Source: Burkholderia territorii
Lineage (GTDB): Bacteria; Pseudomonadota; Gammaproteobacteria; Burkholderiales; Burkholderiaceae
Assembly: GCF_902833055.1 (NCBI RefSeq)
Contig: NZ_CADFEJ010000014.1
Location: 104,962-168,961, forward strand
Length of the DNA stretch: 64,000 nt
Direction: 5' to 3'
Position 1 is the stretch's first letter; each line of letters opens with the position of its first letter. Positions 44,399 through 53,054 of this stretch are shown here, in pieces. The translations under genes and the position numbers were made by a program. The notes beneath the pieces were generated by a model, which had not been told where the DNA came from, made no database searches, and saw nothing but the letters and a program-made list of their open reading frames with translations.

Positions 44399-45592
44399 AT
44401 GACCGCAACTCCTGATTCCGTTTCCCCGATCCTGCCCGGCGCGTGGCTGGGCATGGTCGGCGGTGGCCAGCTCGGCCGCATGTTCTGCTTTGCCGCCCAG
44501 TCGATGGGCTATCGCGTCGCCGTGCTCGATCCCGATCCGACGAGCCCCGCCGGCGCGGTCGCCGACCGTCACCTGCGCGCGGCCTACGACGACGAAGCCG
44601 CGCTCGCCGAACTGGCCGGGTTGTGCGATGCCGTGTCGACGGAATTCGAGAACGTGCCGGCCGCGAGCCTCGATTTCCTCGCGCGCACGACGTTCGTCGC
44701 GCCGGCCGGCCGCTGCGTCGCGGTCGCGCAGGACCGGATCGCGGAGAAGCGTTTCATCGAGGCGTCGGGCGTGCCGGTCGCACCGCACGTCGTGATCGAA
44801 TCGGCGCAGGCGCTCGCCGCGCTCGACGACGCCGCGCTCGACGCGGTGCTGCCGGGCATCCTGAAGACGGCGCGCCTCGGTTACGACGGCAAGGGCCAGG
44901 TGCGCGTGAGCACCGCGCGGGAAGCGCGCGACGCGCATGCATCGCTCGGCGGCGTGCCGTGCGTGCTCGAGAAGCGCCTGCCGCTGAAATACGAAGTGTC
45001 CGCATTGATCGCGCGCGGCGCGGACGGCCGCTCGGCCGCATTTCCGCTCGCGCAGAACGTGCATCACAACGGCATCCTCGCGCTGACCGTCGTGCCGGCG
45101 CCGGCCGCCGACGCCGCGCGCGTCGAGGAGGCGCAGCAGGCAGCCGTGCGGATCGCCGACACGCTCGGCTACGTCGGCGTGCTGTGCGTCGAATTCTTCG
45201 TGCTGGAGGACGGCTCGTTCGTCGCGAACGAGATGGCGCCGCGCCCGCACAATTCCGGCCATTACACGGTCGATGCGTGCGCCACGAGCCAGTTCGAGCA
45301 GCAGGTGCGCACGATGACGCGCATGCCGCTCGGCAACCCGCGCCAGCATTCGCCGGCCGCGATGCTGAACATCCTCGGCGACGTGTGGTTCCCCAACGGG
45401 GCGGCCGAGGCCGTCACGCCGCCGTGGGACACGGTCGCCGCGATGCCGGCCGCGCACCTGCACCTGTACGGCAAGGAAGAGGCGCGCGTCGGCCGCAAGA
45501 TGGGCCACGTCAACTTCACGGCGCCGACGCGCGACGAAGCCGTCGCCGCCGCCAACGCGTGCGCGCAACTTCTGCGCGTGCCGCTCGACTGA
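44399..45592 (+). CDS. purK: N5-CAIR synthetase
   Basis: This 397-residue ATP-grasp enzyme carboxylates AIR with bicarbonate and ATP to N5-CAIR. It has the N-terminal [12 protein letters not shown] motif, [27 protein letters not shown] and the C-terminal [19 protein letters not shown]. It follows purE by 87 bases and is followed by sua5 after 11 bases. Confidence 0.97.
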   Translation: MTATPDSVSPILPGAWLGMVGGGQLGRMFCFAAQSMGYRVAVLDPDPTSPAGAVADRHLRAAYDDEAALAELAGLCDAVSTEFENVPAASLDFLARTTFVAPAGRCVAVAQDRIAEKRFIEASGVPVAPHVVIESAQALAALDDAALDAVLPGILKTARLGYDGKGQVRVSTAREARDAHASLGGVPCVLEKRLPLKYEVSALIARGADGRSAAFPLAQNVHHNGILALTVVPAPAADAARVEEAQQAAVRIADTLGYVGVLCVEFFVLEDGSFVANEMAPRPHNSGHYTVDACATSQFEQQVRTMTRMPLGNPRQHSPAAMLNILGDVWFPNGAAEAVTPPWDTVAAMPAAHLHLYGKEEARVGRKMGHVNFTAPTRDEAVAAANACAQLLRVPLD

Positions 45593-45603
45593 GGCGCCAG
45601 CCG

Positions 45604-46632
45604 ATGTCCATCGATCTCCCGAAGTCGGTGACGCCCGCGCAGATCGACGCGGCCGCCGCGCTGCTCGACGCCGGCCAACTCGTCGCGTTCCCGACCGAAA
45701 CCGTCTACGGGCTCGGCGGCGATGCGGCGAATCCCGAGGCCGTCGCGCGCATCTACGCGGCGAAGGGGCGCCCGGCGAACCATCCGGTGATCGTGCATCT
45801 GCCGCCCGCCGGCGATCCCGCTTACTGGGCCGAAGAACTGCCCGCCGATGCGCAGGCGCTGATCGATGCATTCTGGCCGGGCCCGCTGACGCTGATCCTG
45901 AAGCGCCATGCACGCATACCGGACGCCGTGAGCGGCGGCCAGGATTCGGTCGGCCTGCGCTGTCCGTCGCATCCGGTCGCGCAGGCGCTGCTGGCCGCGT
46001 TCAGCGCGCGGCGGGGCGGCCATGGCGGCGTCGCCGCGCCGTCCGCGAACCGCTTCGGGCACGTGAGCCCGACCACCGCACAGCACGTGCGCGACGAATT
46101 CGGCGACACCGTGCACGTGCTCGACGGCGGCCCGTCCGAGGTCGGCATCGAATCGACGATTCTCGACCTGTCGCGCGGTTTCCCGGCGCTGCTGCGCCCG
46201 GGCCACGTGACGCCGCAGCAGATCGCCGACGTGCTCGGCCGCGCGCCGCGCCTGCCGGACGGCAGCGATGCGACCGCGCCGCGCGCGTCCGGTACGCTGA
46301 AGGCGCATTACGCGCCGCGCACGCCGCTCGCGTTGCTGCCGTTCGACTCGCTCGAGCCGCTGCTCGCGGCCGCGCAGACGGACGGCGAACGTGTCGCGCT
46401 TGTCGCACGCGCCTCGCGCGCGGGACGCTGGGCCCAGGCCGACGGCGTGCATTTCGTCGCGGCACCGGAAGATCCGCAGGCGTATGCGCGCGACCTGTAC
46501 GGCATGCTGCGCGCGCTCGATCGTGCGCAGGTCGCACGCATCCTCGTCGAGAAACTGCCCGAGACCGTCGAGTGGATCGCGGTCAACGATCGTCTCGGCC
46601 GCGCGGCGGCGGCGTTCGAAGCGCGCGACTGA
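45604..46632 (+). CDS. Threonylcarbamoyl-AMP synthase (Sua5-type)
   Basis: This 342-residue enzyme makes threonylcarbamoyl-adenylate for tRNA t6A37 modification. The YrdC domain (about 1-210) has FPTETVYGLGGDA, KGRPANHPVIVH and SANRFGHVSPTTAQHV. The extra C-terminal Sua5 domain (about 225-342) begins SGTLKAHYAPRTPL and sets it apart from short TsaC proteins. It is the last gene of the pur block and its stop lies 44 bases before a bidirectional terminator. Confidence 0.93.
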   Translation: MSIDLPKSVTPAQIDAAAALLDAGQLVAFPTETVYGLGGDAANPEAVARIYAAKGRPANHPVIVHLPPAGDPAYWAEELPADAQALIDAFWPGPLTLILKRHARIPDAVSGGQDSVGLRCPSHPVAQALLAAFSARRGGHGGVAAPSANRFGHVSPTTAQHVRDEFGDTVHVLDGGPSEVGIESTILDLSRGFPALLRPGHVTPQQIADVLGRAPRLPDGSDATAPRASGTLKAHYAPRTPLALLPFDSLEPLLAAAQTDGERVALVARASRAGRWAQADGVHFVAAPEDPQAYARDLYGMLRALDRAQVARILVEKLPETVEWIAVNDRLGRAAAAFEARD

Positions 46633-46676
46633 CGCAGCCGCTCGGATCCGGCGAGCCAGCGAAGAACCAGCAAAAA

Positions 46677-46710
46677 AAACGCCTGACCGGCGCGAACCGG
46701 TCAGGCGTTT
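46677..46710. terminator. Bidirectional terminator, sua5 / esterase
   Basis: AAACGCCTGACCGG (46677-46690) pairs with CCGGTCAGGCGTTT (46697-46710), with an A run left and a T run right. It serves converging transcripts. Confidence 0.92.
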
Positions 46711-46734
46711 TCGTTTGTGCGCGTGGCCGGCGGC

Positions 46735-47874
46735 TTACTTGCCGACGCCGGACTTCGCGATCTGCTGCTCGACGTATTGCGCGAACAGCGCGTGCAGGCG
46801 CGTGGTCGGGTGGACCGTATCGGCGAACATGTACGTCTGGTCCGCGTTGGCGGTCGTGTAGGTCTGCGGCGAGCAAAACAGCGACGAGCCGAACGCGGTC
46901 GCGTTCGCGACGCCGTACTGCGTGGCGGCCTGGACCATCGCCTTCAGGTTGCACGCCGTATCGGTATTCGACACGCTGAAGCCGTTCGCCTGGTAGTTGG
47001 CCGCGATGCCGTCCTGCCACGTAAACGCGTCGACCACTGCGTATTTCGTCGTGTCGACCTTCAGTGCGGCCAGCGTGCCGACCAGCGTCTTGTTGAAGAG
47101 GCCCGACAGTTGCGTGAACGCGGCCTGCGTGCCGCCTTGCAGCGCGAGCGGCGTGCCGCCGATGTCCGGCACGGTCGCGACGAACACGTGCGTTGCACCG
47201 GCCGCGACGATCTGCTGGACGATGCCGCCGAGCTGCTGGGCGGCGAGGCCGATCGCCTGCGCGGCCGCGAGTTGCGCGGCCGGCGTGTTGCCTTGCGCCT
47301 GCGCGACCTGCGCCTGATAGAAGATGTCGTTCGCGCCACCGTTGATCAGCACGATCTGACCGGCGTTGAAGCTGCCGTGCTGCGACAGGTACTGCTTGAC
47401 CTGATCGGCGATCGGCGTCGTCGTCGCCTGTGCATAGTCCGAGTTCGCGACGCTGGCGTCCGCGTGGCCGATGCCCGGTTGCAGCGTCACGCGCGAGCCG
47501 CCCTGCGCGTAGCCGAGGCCGCCCGTGGCCTGCAGCGGAATGCCGAAGCCGCCCTGGTTCGCGGGTTGCAGCGTGTCGCCGTAGTACTGCGCGACGTCCT
47601 GCGTCCACACCTGGCCCGGGTTGGTCGTGAAGCGGCCGCCGCCGAAACCAAGCTTGATCTGCGAGTAGGTGCCGACGTCCGACAGGCTGTCGCCGAACGA
47701 CACGATCTGCATCTTCACGCCGGACGGCGGCGTGTTCGACGCGCTGCTGCTGTTGTTGTCGTCGCCGCCGCCGCACGCGGCGAGCAGCGCGAGCGCGGCG
47801 CCCGCGATCGCCACCTGCGCGGTACGCAACAGGCGTTGACGGTGGCGCGTCGGGATTTGTCGTTGTGACTGCAT
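46735..47874 (-). CDS. GDSL/SGNH-family esterase lipoprotein
   Basis: The 379-residue protein has a signal peptide with lipobox LLAACGGG (Cys near 34). A GDSL hydrolase domain follows, with the nucleophile in SFGDSLSDVG, block III in NGGANDIF and the catalytic Asp-His in DTVHPTTRLHALF. It should act in the periplasm or at the outer membrane on lipid or acyl esters. It resembles the hydrolase part of autotransporter esterases but has no beta-barrel domain. GAGGAGA precedes the ATG. Confidence 0.88.
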   Translation of the reverse strand: MQSQRQIPTRHRQRLLRTAQVAIAGAALALLAACGGGDDNNSSSASNTPPSGVKMQIVSFGDSLSDVGTYSQIKLGFGGGRFTTNPGQVWTQDVAQYYGDTLQPANQGGFGIPLQATGGLGYAQGGSRVTLQPGIGHADASVANSDYAQATTTPIADQVKQYLSQHGSFNAGQIVLINGGANDIFYQAQVAQAQGNTPAAQLAAAQAIGLAAQQLGGIVQQIVAAGATHVFVATVPDIGGTPLALQGGTQAAFTQLSGLFNKTLVGTLAALKVDTTKYAVVDAFTWQDGIAANYQANGFSVSNTDTACNLKAMVQAATQYGVANATAFGSSLFCSPQTYTTANADQTYMFADTVHPTTRLHALFAQYVEQQIAKSGVGK

Positions 47875-47968
47875 CGTTCGATCTCCTCGTAGATATGGCC
47901 CGATGTGTTTCTCATCTGCCGCGCGCCGGCTCGGATCCGGGCTGCGCGGCGGCCGTTGGCTGAAACGG

Positions 47969-48883
47969 TTATTGGTCGCGAACGGCCGCAAGCGGCGCGG
48001 TGCGCGGATCGTGATTCGCGGCCTCGGCGATCTGCGCATGATAAGCGCTCGCCCATTCGGGCGGGCCGAAAATCGCGCGCAGCTTGTTGCGCCATCCTTG
48101 GACGCGCAACGCGTCGGCCGCCATCGACACCCACTCGTGAAAGGTCGCGACGAGCGGGTTGTTCGAGCCCAGCGGCTCGACGATTCCGTATTGCGGCGGA
48201 TCGTCGGGCGACTCCTCGACGTAGCTGCCGAACAGGCGGTCCCAGATCACGAGCACGCCTGCGTAATTGCGGTCGATGTAGCGCGGGTTGCGCGCATGGT
48301 GCGCGCGATGGATCGACGGCGTGTTGAGCACGTATTCGAGCCAGCCGAGCTTGCCGATCGCCTGCGTGTGCACGAAGAACTGGAACGCGAGGTTGATCAG
48401 CACGATGCCGACGATCTGCTGCGGCGGAAAACCGAGGAACGCGAGCGGCAGCCAGAACGCCCACATGCCCGCGACGGGATACATGAGGCTCTGCCGGAAC
48501 GCGGTCGAGAAGTTCATCCGCTCGGACGAGTGATGCACGACGTGCGCGGCCCACAGCCAGCGCACGCGATGGCTCGCGCGATGGAACACGTAGTAGAGGA
48601 AGTCCTGGCCGACGAACAGCACGGCGAACGACAGCCAGCCGTCGTGCCACGTGAACAGCCGGAAATGTGCGTAGCAGTACGCATAAACGGGGATCACGAA
48701 CAGCCACGCGAGCTTGTCGGCGCCCTGGTGCATCAGGGCGAGCACCGCGTTGCACAGCGTGTCGCGCCACGCATAAACATGGTCCTGCGCGCGCGTGCGG
48801 GCGAGGTGCCAGGCTTCCCACGCGATGCAGAGCAGGAAGACGGGTGCCAGCGCGAGCAGAAGCAATTCGACGTCGAATCGCAT
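47969..48883 (-). CDS. Fatty-acid-hydroxylase / sterol-desaturase family membrane enzyme
   Basis: The 304-residue protein has about five helices and the eight-His di-iron motifs HRASH, HVVHHSS and HRAHHARN. It carries LYYVFHR, as in non-haem di-iron hydroxylases of membrane lipids. The substrate (lipid or carotenoid) is unknown. ATG 48883 is preceded by AAGGAGGAG, a near-perfect Shine-Dalgarno, which rejects the longer start. Confidence 0.9.
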   Translation of the reverse strand: MRFDVELLLLALAPVFLLCIAWEAWHLARTRAQDHVYAWRDTLCNAVLALMHQGADKLAWLFVIPVYAYCYAHFRLFTWHDGWLSFAVLFVGQDFLYYVFHRASHRVRWLWAAHVVHHSSERMNFSTAFRQSLMYPVAGMWAFWLPLAFLGFPPQQIVGIVLINLAFQFFVHTQAIGKLGWLEYVLNTPSIHRAHHARNPRYIDRNYAGVLVIWDRLFGSYVEESPDDPPQYGIVEPLGSNNPLVATFHEWVSMAADALRVQGWRNKLRAIFGPPEWASAYHAQIAEAANHDPRTAPLAAVRDQ

Positions 48884-49226
48884 GGGCGTGTCTCCTCCTT
48901 TCCCCTGCAAGCCGTGAGGCCGGGCGTACGGCCCGTTGTAGATATCGGTCAGGCCAACAGCCTACGCAATCGCCACGCGCTAGGCGAGGGGGCAGCGTAG
49001 AGGGTTCCCTCTGAGGACAGGGTTCTACGGAAGTCATGCGCAACGGGGCCGCGCGGTGCGGCCCCGTTTTATGGTCGGCGCCGGCGGGCGATGGAACGTT
49101 GGCGGGCGGCCGATGCCGTTTCAAACCGTGCCGGCGAGATTCCGGTGCCGTGCGCGGCCCGGCGGATGCTGCCGTGGCGCGATCGACGCAGGCCGGTGGC
49201 GGGGCGCTGGCGCGCCGCGTGCGGCG
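48884..49226. other. Intergenic region, membrane hydroxylase / dacB
   Basis: Both flanking genes run on minus, so this 343-base gap holds the end of the dacB transcript and the promoter of the hydroxylase gene. A hairpin, AACGGGGCCGC (49042-49052) with GCGGCCCCGTT (49058-49068), has its T run on the plus side only. It is therefore a weak terminator for dacB. No gene was found. Confidence 0.5.
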
Positions 49227-50759
49227 TCAGTGCGCGCCCGCGTAGATCCATTCGAGCAGCGTGTCGTGCGCGGCGCGCGCGGCTTCCGCGTGATCGTCAT
49301 TGATGAAACTGACGACGATGTAGCTCTGGCCGTCGGCACCGGCGACGTAGCCCGCGATCGCGCGCACGTCGCGCAGCGTGCCGGTCTTGATGTGCGCGTT
49401 GCCGAGCACGCCGGCGTTGGTCAGGCGGTTCTTCATCGTGCCGTCGATGCCGGCGATCGGCAGCGAATCGATGAACGCCTGCGCGACCGGGCTTGCGTTC
49501 GCGGCCTGCAGCAGCGCGGCGAGCGACTGCGCGCTCACGCGCTCGTCGCGCGACAGGCCCGAGCCGTTCTCGAGCTCGAGGTCGGGCATCGCGATCCCGC
49601 TCTTCTGCAGGAACGCGCGAATCGCGCGGCTCGACTGTTCGGGTGTCGCGGGCGGCTTGCCGGCAACCGCGCCGATCGTCAGGAACAGGTTGCGCGCCAT
49701 CACGTTGTTGCTGAACTTGTTGATGTCGTAGACGATGCTGCCGAGCACGGGGCTGTGATGGACGGCGAGCGGGCGCGCGGAGGTCGGCACCTTGCCTTCG
49801 CTGACGGGGCCCGCGATCGTGCCGCCGTCCTGCTGCCACAGCGCAAGGAAGCCGCGCGCGAAGAACGTCGTGTGATCGAGGATCGCCAGGTTGGTCGTGC
49901 GCGCGCCGCAGCGCAGCGGGTAGTCGCCGACGAACGACGCGGTCATGATCCCGCCGCCGGCCGACAGCGTCGGACGCGCGGCCGCGGCGGCCGCGCCGCA
50001 CGACCCCGTGCCTTCGTACAGCTGATTGTCGATCGACAGGTTCGCGAGCGGCGGCAGCACGTCGACGGCGACCTTGCCGTCGTCGCCCGGCGTGACCGTG
50101 AACGACACGGCCTTGAACGCGTACAGCAGCGGATCGGGGCCGACGTTGTACGGCGCGCTCGCGTCGTCGTCGAACGACGGCAGGTCGCGCGTCGACGCGG
50201 CGAAATAGCTCTTGTCGAGCACGAGGCCGCCGGCCACGCGCTTGATGCCCGCCTTGCGCAGCTTGTCGACGAGGTCGATCAGTTCCTCCGGCACGAGCTT
50301 CGGATCGCCGGTGCCCTTGATGTACAGGTTGCCCTGCAGCGTGCCGTCCGGATCGACCGGGCCGTCCGCATACGCGGTGGTGCGCCAGCGGTAGTCGGGG
50401 CCGAGGATCGACAGGCCCGAGAAGGTCGTGACGAGCTTCATCGTCGACGCCGGCATCATCGGCCGGTTCGCATTCCATGCGATCAGCGGCTCGGGGTCGC
50501 CGACGCGCTCGACGACGACGCTCATCGCCGATGCCGGCACCTTCGCGCGCTGCAGCGCGACGAGCACCGACGCCGGCAGGCCGGCCGCCCGCGCGGCGGG
50601 CGACACGACGGCGGTCTTGCGCGCTTCCTTGTGGGACTTCTTGCGGGCCTGCGCGGACGGTGCGAACGCAAGGGCCGTGCAGGTGGCGACGACGGCGGCC
50701 GCGCGCAGGAGCGGGCGGGCGCGGGGGGCGAACCGGGTGGAAAGATCGGAAATCGGCAT
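49227..50759 (-). CDS. dacB: D-alanyl-D-alanine carboxypeptidase/endopeptidase (PBP4)
   Basis: This 510-residue periplasmic S13-family enzyme trims or cleaves peptidoglycan cross-links. A signal peptide covers about 1-38 (ending SAQA). The active Ser is S105 in PASTMK, the second motif is SNN (KFSNNVMARN) and the third is KTGTLRD. The large insertion between motifs 1 and 2 is normal for PBP4. ATG 50759 gives the signal peptide; longer starts are rejected. It is divergent from a two-component system and its promoter shares the 182-base gap. Confidence 0.94.
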   Translation of the reverse strand: MPISDLSTRFAPRARPLLRAAAVVATCTALAFAPSAQARKKSHKEARKTAVVSPAARAAGLPASVLVALQRAKVPASAMSVVVERVGDPEPLIAWNANRPMMPASTMKLVTTFSGLSILGPDYRWRTTAYADGPVDPDGTLQGNLYIKGTGDPKLVPEELIDLVDKLRKAGIKRVAGGLVLDKSYFAASTRDLPSFDDDASAPYNVGPDPLLYAFKAVSFTVTPGDDGKVAVDVLPPLANLSIDNQLYEGTGSCGAAAAAARPTLSAGGGIMTASFVGDYPLRCGARTTNLAILDHTTFFARGFLALWQQDGGTIAGPVSEGKVPTSARPLAVHHSPVLGSIVYDINKFSNNVMARNLFLTIGAVAGKPPATPEQSSRAIRAFLQKSGIAMPDLELENGSGLSRDERVSAQSLAALLQAANASPVAQAFIDSLPIAGIDGTMKNRLTNAGVLGNAHIKTGTLRDVRAIAGYVAGADGQSYIVVSFINDDHAEAARAAHDTLLEWIYAGAH

Positions 50760-50941
50760 GGGCGAATACGGGAAAAGCACGGAATTCGGGCGGGGCGCGC
50801 GCGGCGCCGGAGCGCACATTGTAGAGACAAGTGCGGACATGTCCGTTGAATCCGCCTTTCTATTGCATTGCACCGGGCGCACGCGATTCGCGGCGCTACA
50901 ATGATCGCCATGTTTGACTCGCCCGATGGGTTCCAGCTCCG

Positions 50942-51604
50942 ATGCGGATTCTGCTTGTTGAAGACGATCGCATGATTGCCGAGGGCGTACGCAAGGCGTT
51001 GCGCGCCGACGGCTTCGCGGTCGACTGGGTACAGGACGGCGACGCCGCGCTCACGGCGCTCGGCGGCGAGACGTACGACCTGCTGCTGCTCGACCTCGGC
51101 CTGCCCAAGCGCGACGGCATCGACGTGCTGCGCACGCTGCGCGCGCGCGGGCTGTCGCTGCCGGTGCTGATCGTCACCGCGCGCGATGCGGTCGCCGATC
51201 GCGTGAAGGGCCTCGACGCGGGCGCCGACGACTACCTCGTCAAGCCGTTCGACCTCGACGAACTGGGTGCGCGGATGCGCGCGCTGATTCGCCGCCAGGC
51301 AGGGCGCAGCGAGTCGCTGATCCGTCACGGCGCGCTGACGCTCGACCCTGCTTCGCACCAGGTGACGCTCGACGGCGCGCCCGTCGCGCTGTCCGCGCGC
51401 GAGTTCGCGCTGCTCGAGGCGCTGCTCGCGCGGCCCGGCGCGGTGCTGTCGAAGAGCCAGCTCGAGGAAAAGATGTACGGCTGGGGCGAGGAGATCGGCA
51501 GCAACACGGTCGAGGTCTACATCCACGCGCTGCGCAAGAAGCTCGGCTCGGATCTGATCCGCAACGTGCGCGGGCTCGGCTACATGGTCGTCAAGGAAAG
51601 CTGA
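50942..51604 (+). CDS. OmpR-family response regulator (QseB/PmrA-like)
   Basis: The 220-residue regulator has a receiver domain with E7-D8-D9, phospho-acceptor D51 (LLLDLGLPKRDGID) and VKPF, then a winged helix ending NVRGLGYMVVKES. The sequence resembles the QseB/PmrA/TctD branch. Its start is 182 bases from dacB, with a TACAAT element at 50897-50902. The kinase gene follows after four bases. It may bind the TTAAG repeats ahead of the protease gene downstream. Confidence 0.93.
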   Translation: MRILLVEDDRMIAEGVRKALRADGFAVDWVQDGDAALTALGGETYDLLLLDLGLPKRDGIDVLRTLRARGLSLPVLIVTARDAVADRVKGLDAGADDYLVKPFDLDELGARMRALIRRQAGRSESLIRHGALTLDPASHQVTLDGAPVALSAREFALLEALLARPGAVLSKSQLEEKMYGWGEEIGSNTVEVYIHALRKKLGSDLIRNVRGLGYMVVKES

Positions 51605-51607
51605 CGC

Positions 51608-52954
51608 GTGAGGTCGATTCGTCATCAATTGCTGATCTGGCTGCTCGCGATCGTCGTCGCGGGCGTGGGCGCCGCGGGCTGGCTCATCTACCGGCAGGCG
51701 CTCGCCGAGGCGAACGAGCTGTTCGACTACCAGCTGCAGGAAATCGCGGCGGCGCTGCCGTCCGAGCCGTTCTCGCAGGTGTTCGGTTCGCGCACCAACG
51801 GCGACGAAGGCATCGTGATCCAGATCTGGAACCGCAACGGCGTGCTGATGTACTTCTCGCATCCGCGCGCGCCGATCGCGCCGCGCGCGGAGCTCGGCTT
51901 CTCGACCGAGCGCACCGATCGCGGCGAATGGCGCGTGTACGGCGCGATCGTCGGCGACAACGTCGTGCAGCTCGCGCAGCCGCTGTCGGTGCGCAACCGG
52001 CTCGCGGCGAACGTGGCGCTGCGCACGCTGTGGCCGTTGATCGTGCTGCTGCCGTTCCTCGGCGCGGCGGTGTGGATGATCGTCGGGCGCGGGCTCGCGC
52101 CGCTTGGCCGCGTGACGCACGCGGTCGAGGCGCGCCGGCCCGAAGCGCTCGATCCGTTGCCCGATGCGCGCCTGCCGCTCGAGGTGCAGCCGCTCGTGCG
52201 CGCGCTGAACGGGCTGCTCGCGCGGCTGTCGGCGGCGCTCGATACGCAGAAGGCCTTCGTCGCCGATGCCGCGCACGAGCTGCGCACGCCGCTCGCGGCC
52301 GTGCAGATCCAGGCGCAGCTCGTCGCGCGCGCGAAGGACGACACGTCGCGCCGCGAGGCGCTCGCCGATCTGCAGGACGGCGTCACGCGCGCGACGCGCC
52401 TCGCCGAGCAGTTGCTCGCGCTGGCGCGCGCCGAACCGGACGGCGCGACGATGCGCGAGCCGGTCGACCTGCAGGCGCTGCTGGTCGAATGCGTGGCCGC
52501 GTATGCACCGCTCGCGCAACGGCACAGCATCGATCTCGGCTTCGAGGACAGCCACGCGGCGACCGTCGTCGCGGACGTCGGCGCGCTGCGCGTGATGTTC
52601 GGCAACCTGCTCGACAACGCGGTGAAGTACACGCCGGACGGCGGCCGCATCGACGTGTCGCTGACGCGCGACGCGGCCGGCCGCATCTGCGTGCAGATCG
52701 GCGACAGCGGCCCCGGCATCCCGGCCGACGAGCGCGAGCGCGTGTTCGACCGCTTCTATCGCGACAGCTCCGCGCGCGCGCGCGCCGACGTGTCGGGCAG
52801 CGGGCTCGGGCTGGCGATCGTCAAGCGCGTCGCGGCGCAGCAGGGAGCGACGGTAACGCTCGGCGACGCGGCCGCGGGCGGCCTGCTCGTGAGCGTCGTG
52901 TTCCGCGACGCCGAGACGCCGGCGCCCGTGCCGGAGGCGTCCGAATCGGTATGA
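51608..52954 (+). CDS. Sensor histidine kinase (QseC/PmrB-like)
   Basis: A 448-residue kinase with a GTG start four bases after the regulator. It has transmembrane segments at about 8-28 and 141-161 around a periplasmic sensor domain of about 110 residues. A HAMP-like linker follows, then HisKA with H223 in ADAAHELRTPLAAVQ and HATPase_c motifs LLDNAVKYTPDGG, DSGPGIP and GSGLGLAIVKRV. The signal is unknown. Envelope stress or cationic metals would fit the adjacent periplasmic protease (inference). Confidence 0.93.
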   Translation: MRSIRHQLLIWLLAIVVAGVGAAGWLIYRQALAEANELFDYQLQEIAAALPSEPFSQVFGSRTNGDEGIVIQIWNRNGVLMYFSHPRAPIAPRAELGFSTERTDRGEWRVYGAIVGDNVVQLAQPLSVRNRLAANVALRTLWPLIVLLPFLGAAVWMIVGRGLAPLGRVTHAVEARRPEALDPLPDARLPLEVQPLVRALNGLLARLSAALDTQKAFVADAAHELRTPLAAVQIQAQLVARAKDDTSRREALADLQDGVTRATRLAEQLLALARAEPDGATMREPVDLQALLVECVAAYAPLAQRHSIDLGFEDSHAATVVADVGALRVMFGNLLDNAVKYTPDGGRIDVSLTRDAAGRICVQIGDSGPGIPADERERVFDRFYRDSSARARADVSGSGLGLAIVKRVAAQQGATVTLGDAAAGGLLVSVVFRDAETPAPVPEASESV

Positions 52955-52974
52955 CGAACGGCGCGGGCGACGGC

Positions 52975-53011
52975 CTAAGCCTCGTTTAAGGTTGATTAAG
53001 CCTCCTTTAAG
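52975..53011 (+). promoter_or_regulatory. Four phased (C/T)TAAG repeats, likely response-regulator site
   Basis: CTAAG (52975-52979) and TTAAG at 52986-52990, 52996-53000 and 53007-53011 are spaced 11, 10 and 11 bases apart, so they lie on one face of the helix. PmrA/QseB-type regulators bind direct TTAAG-type half-sites with about this spacing. They lie 44 bases before the DegP-like gene and right after the two-component operon, which suggests direct control. Confidence 0.6.
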
Positions 53012-53054
53012 TCAGGGTCGATACGCTGCGTCCTAACAACGAGGAGGTCCTACG

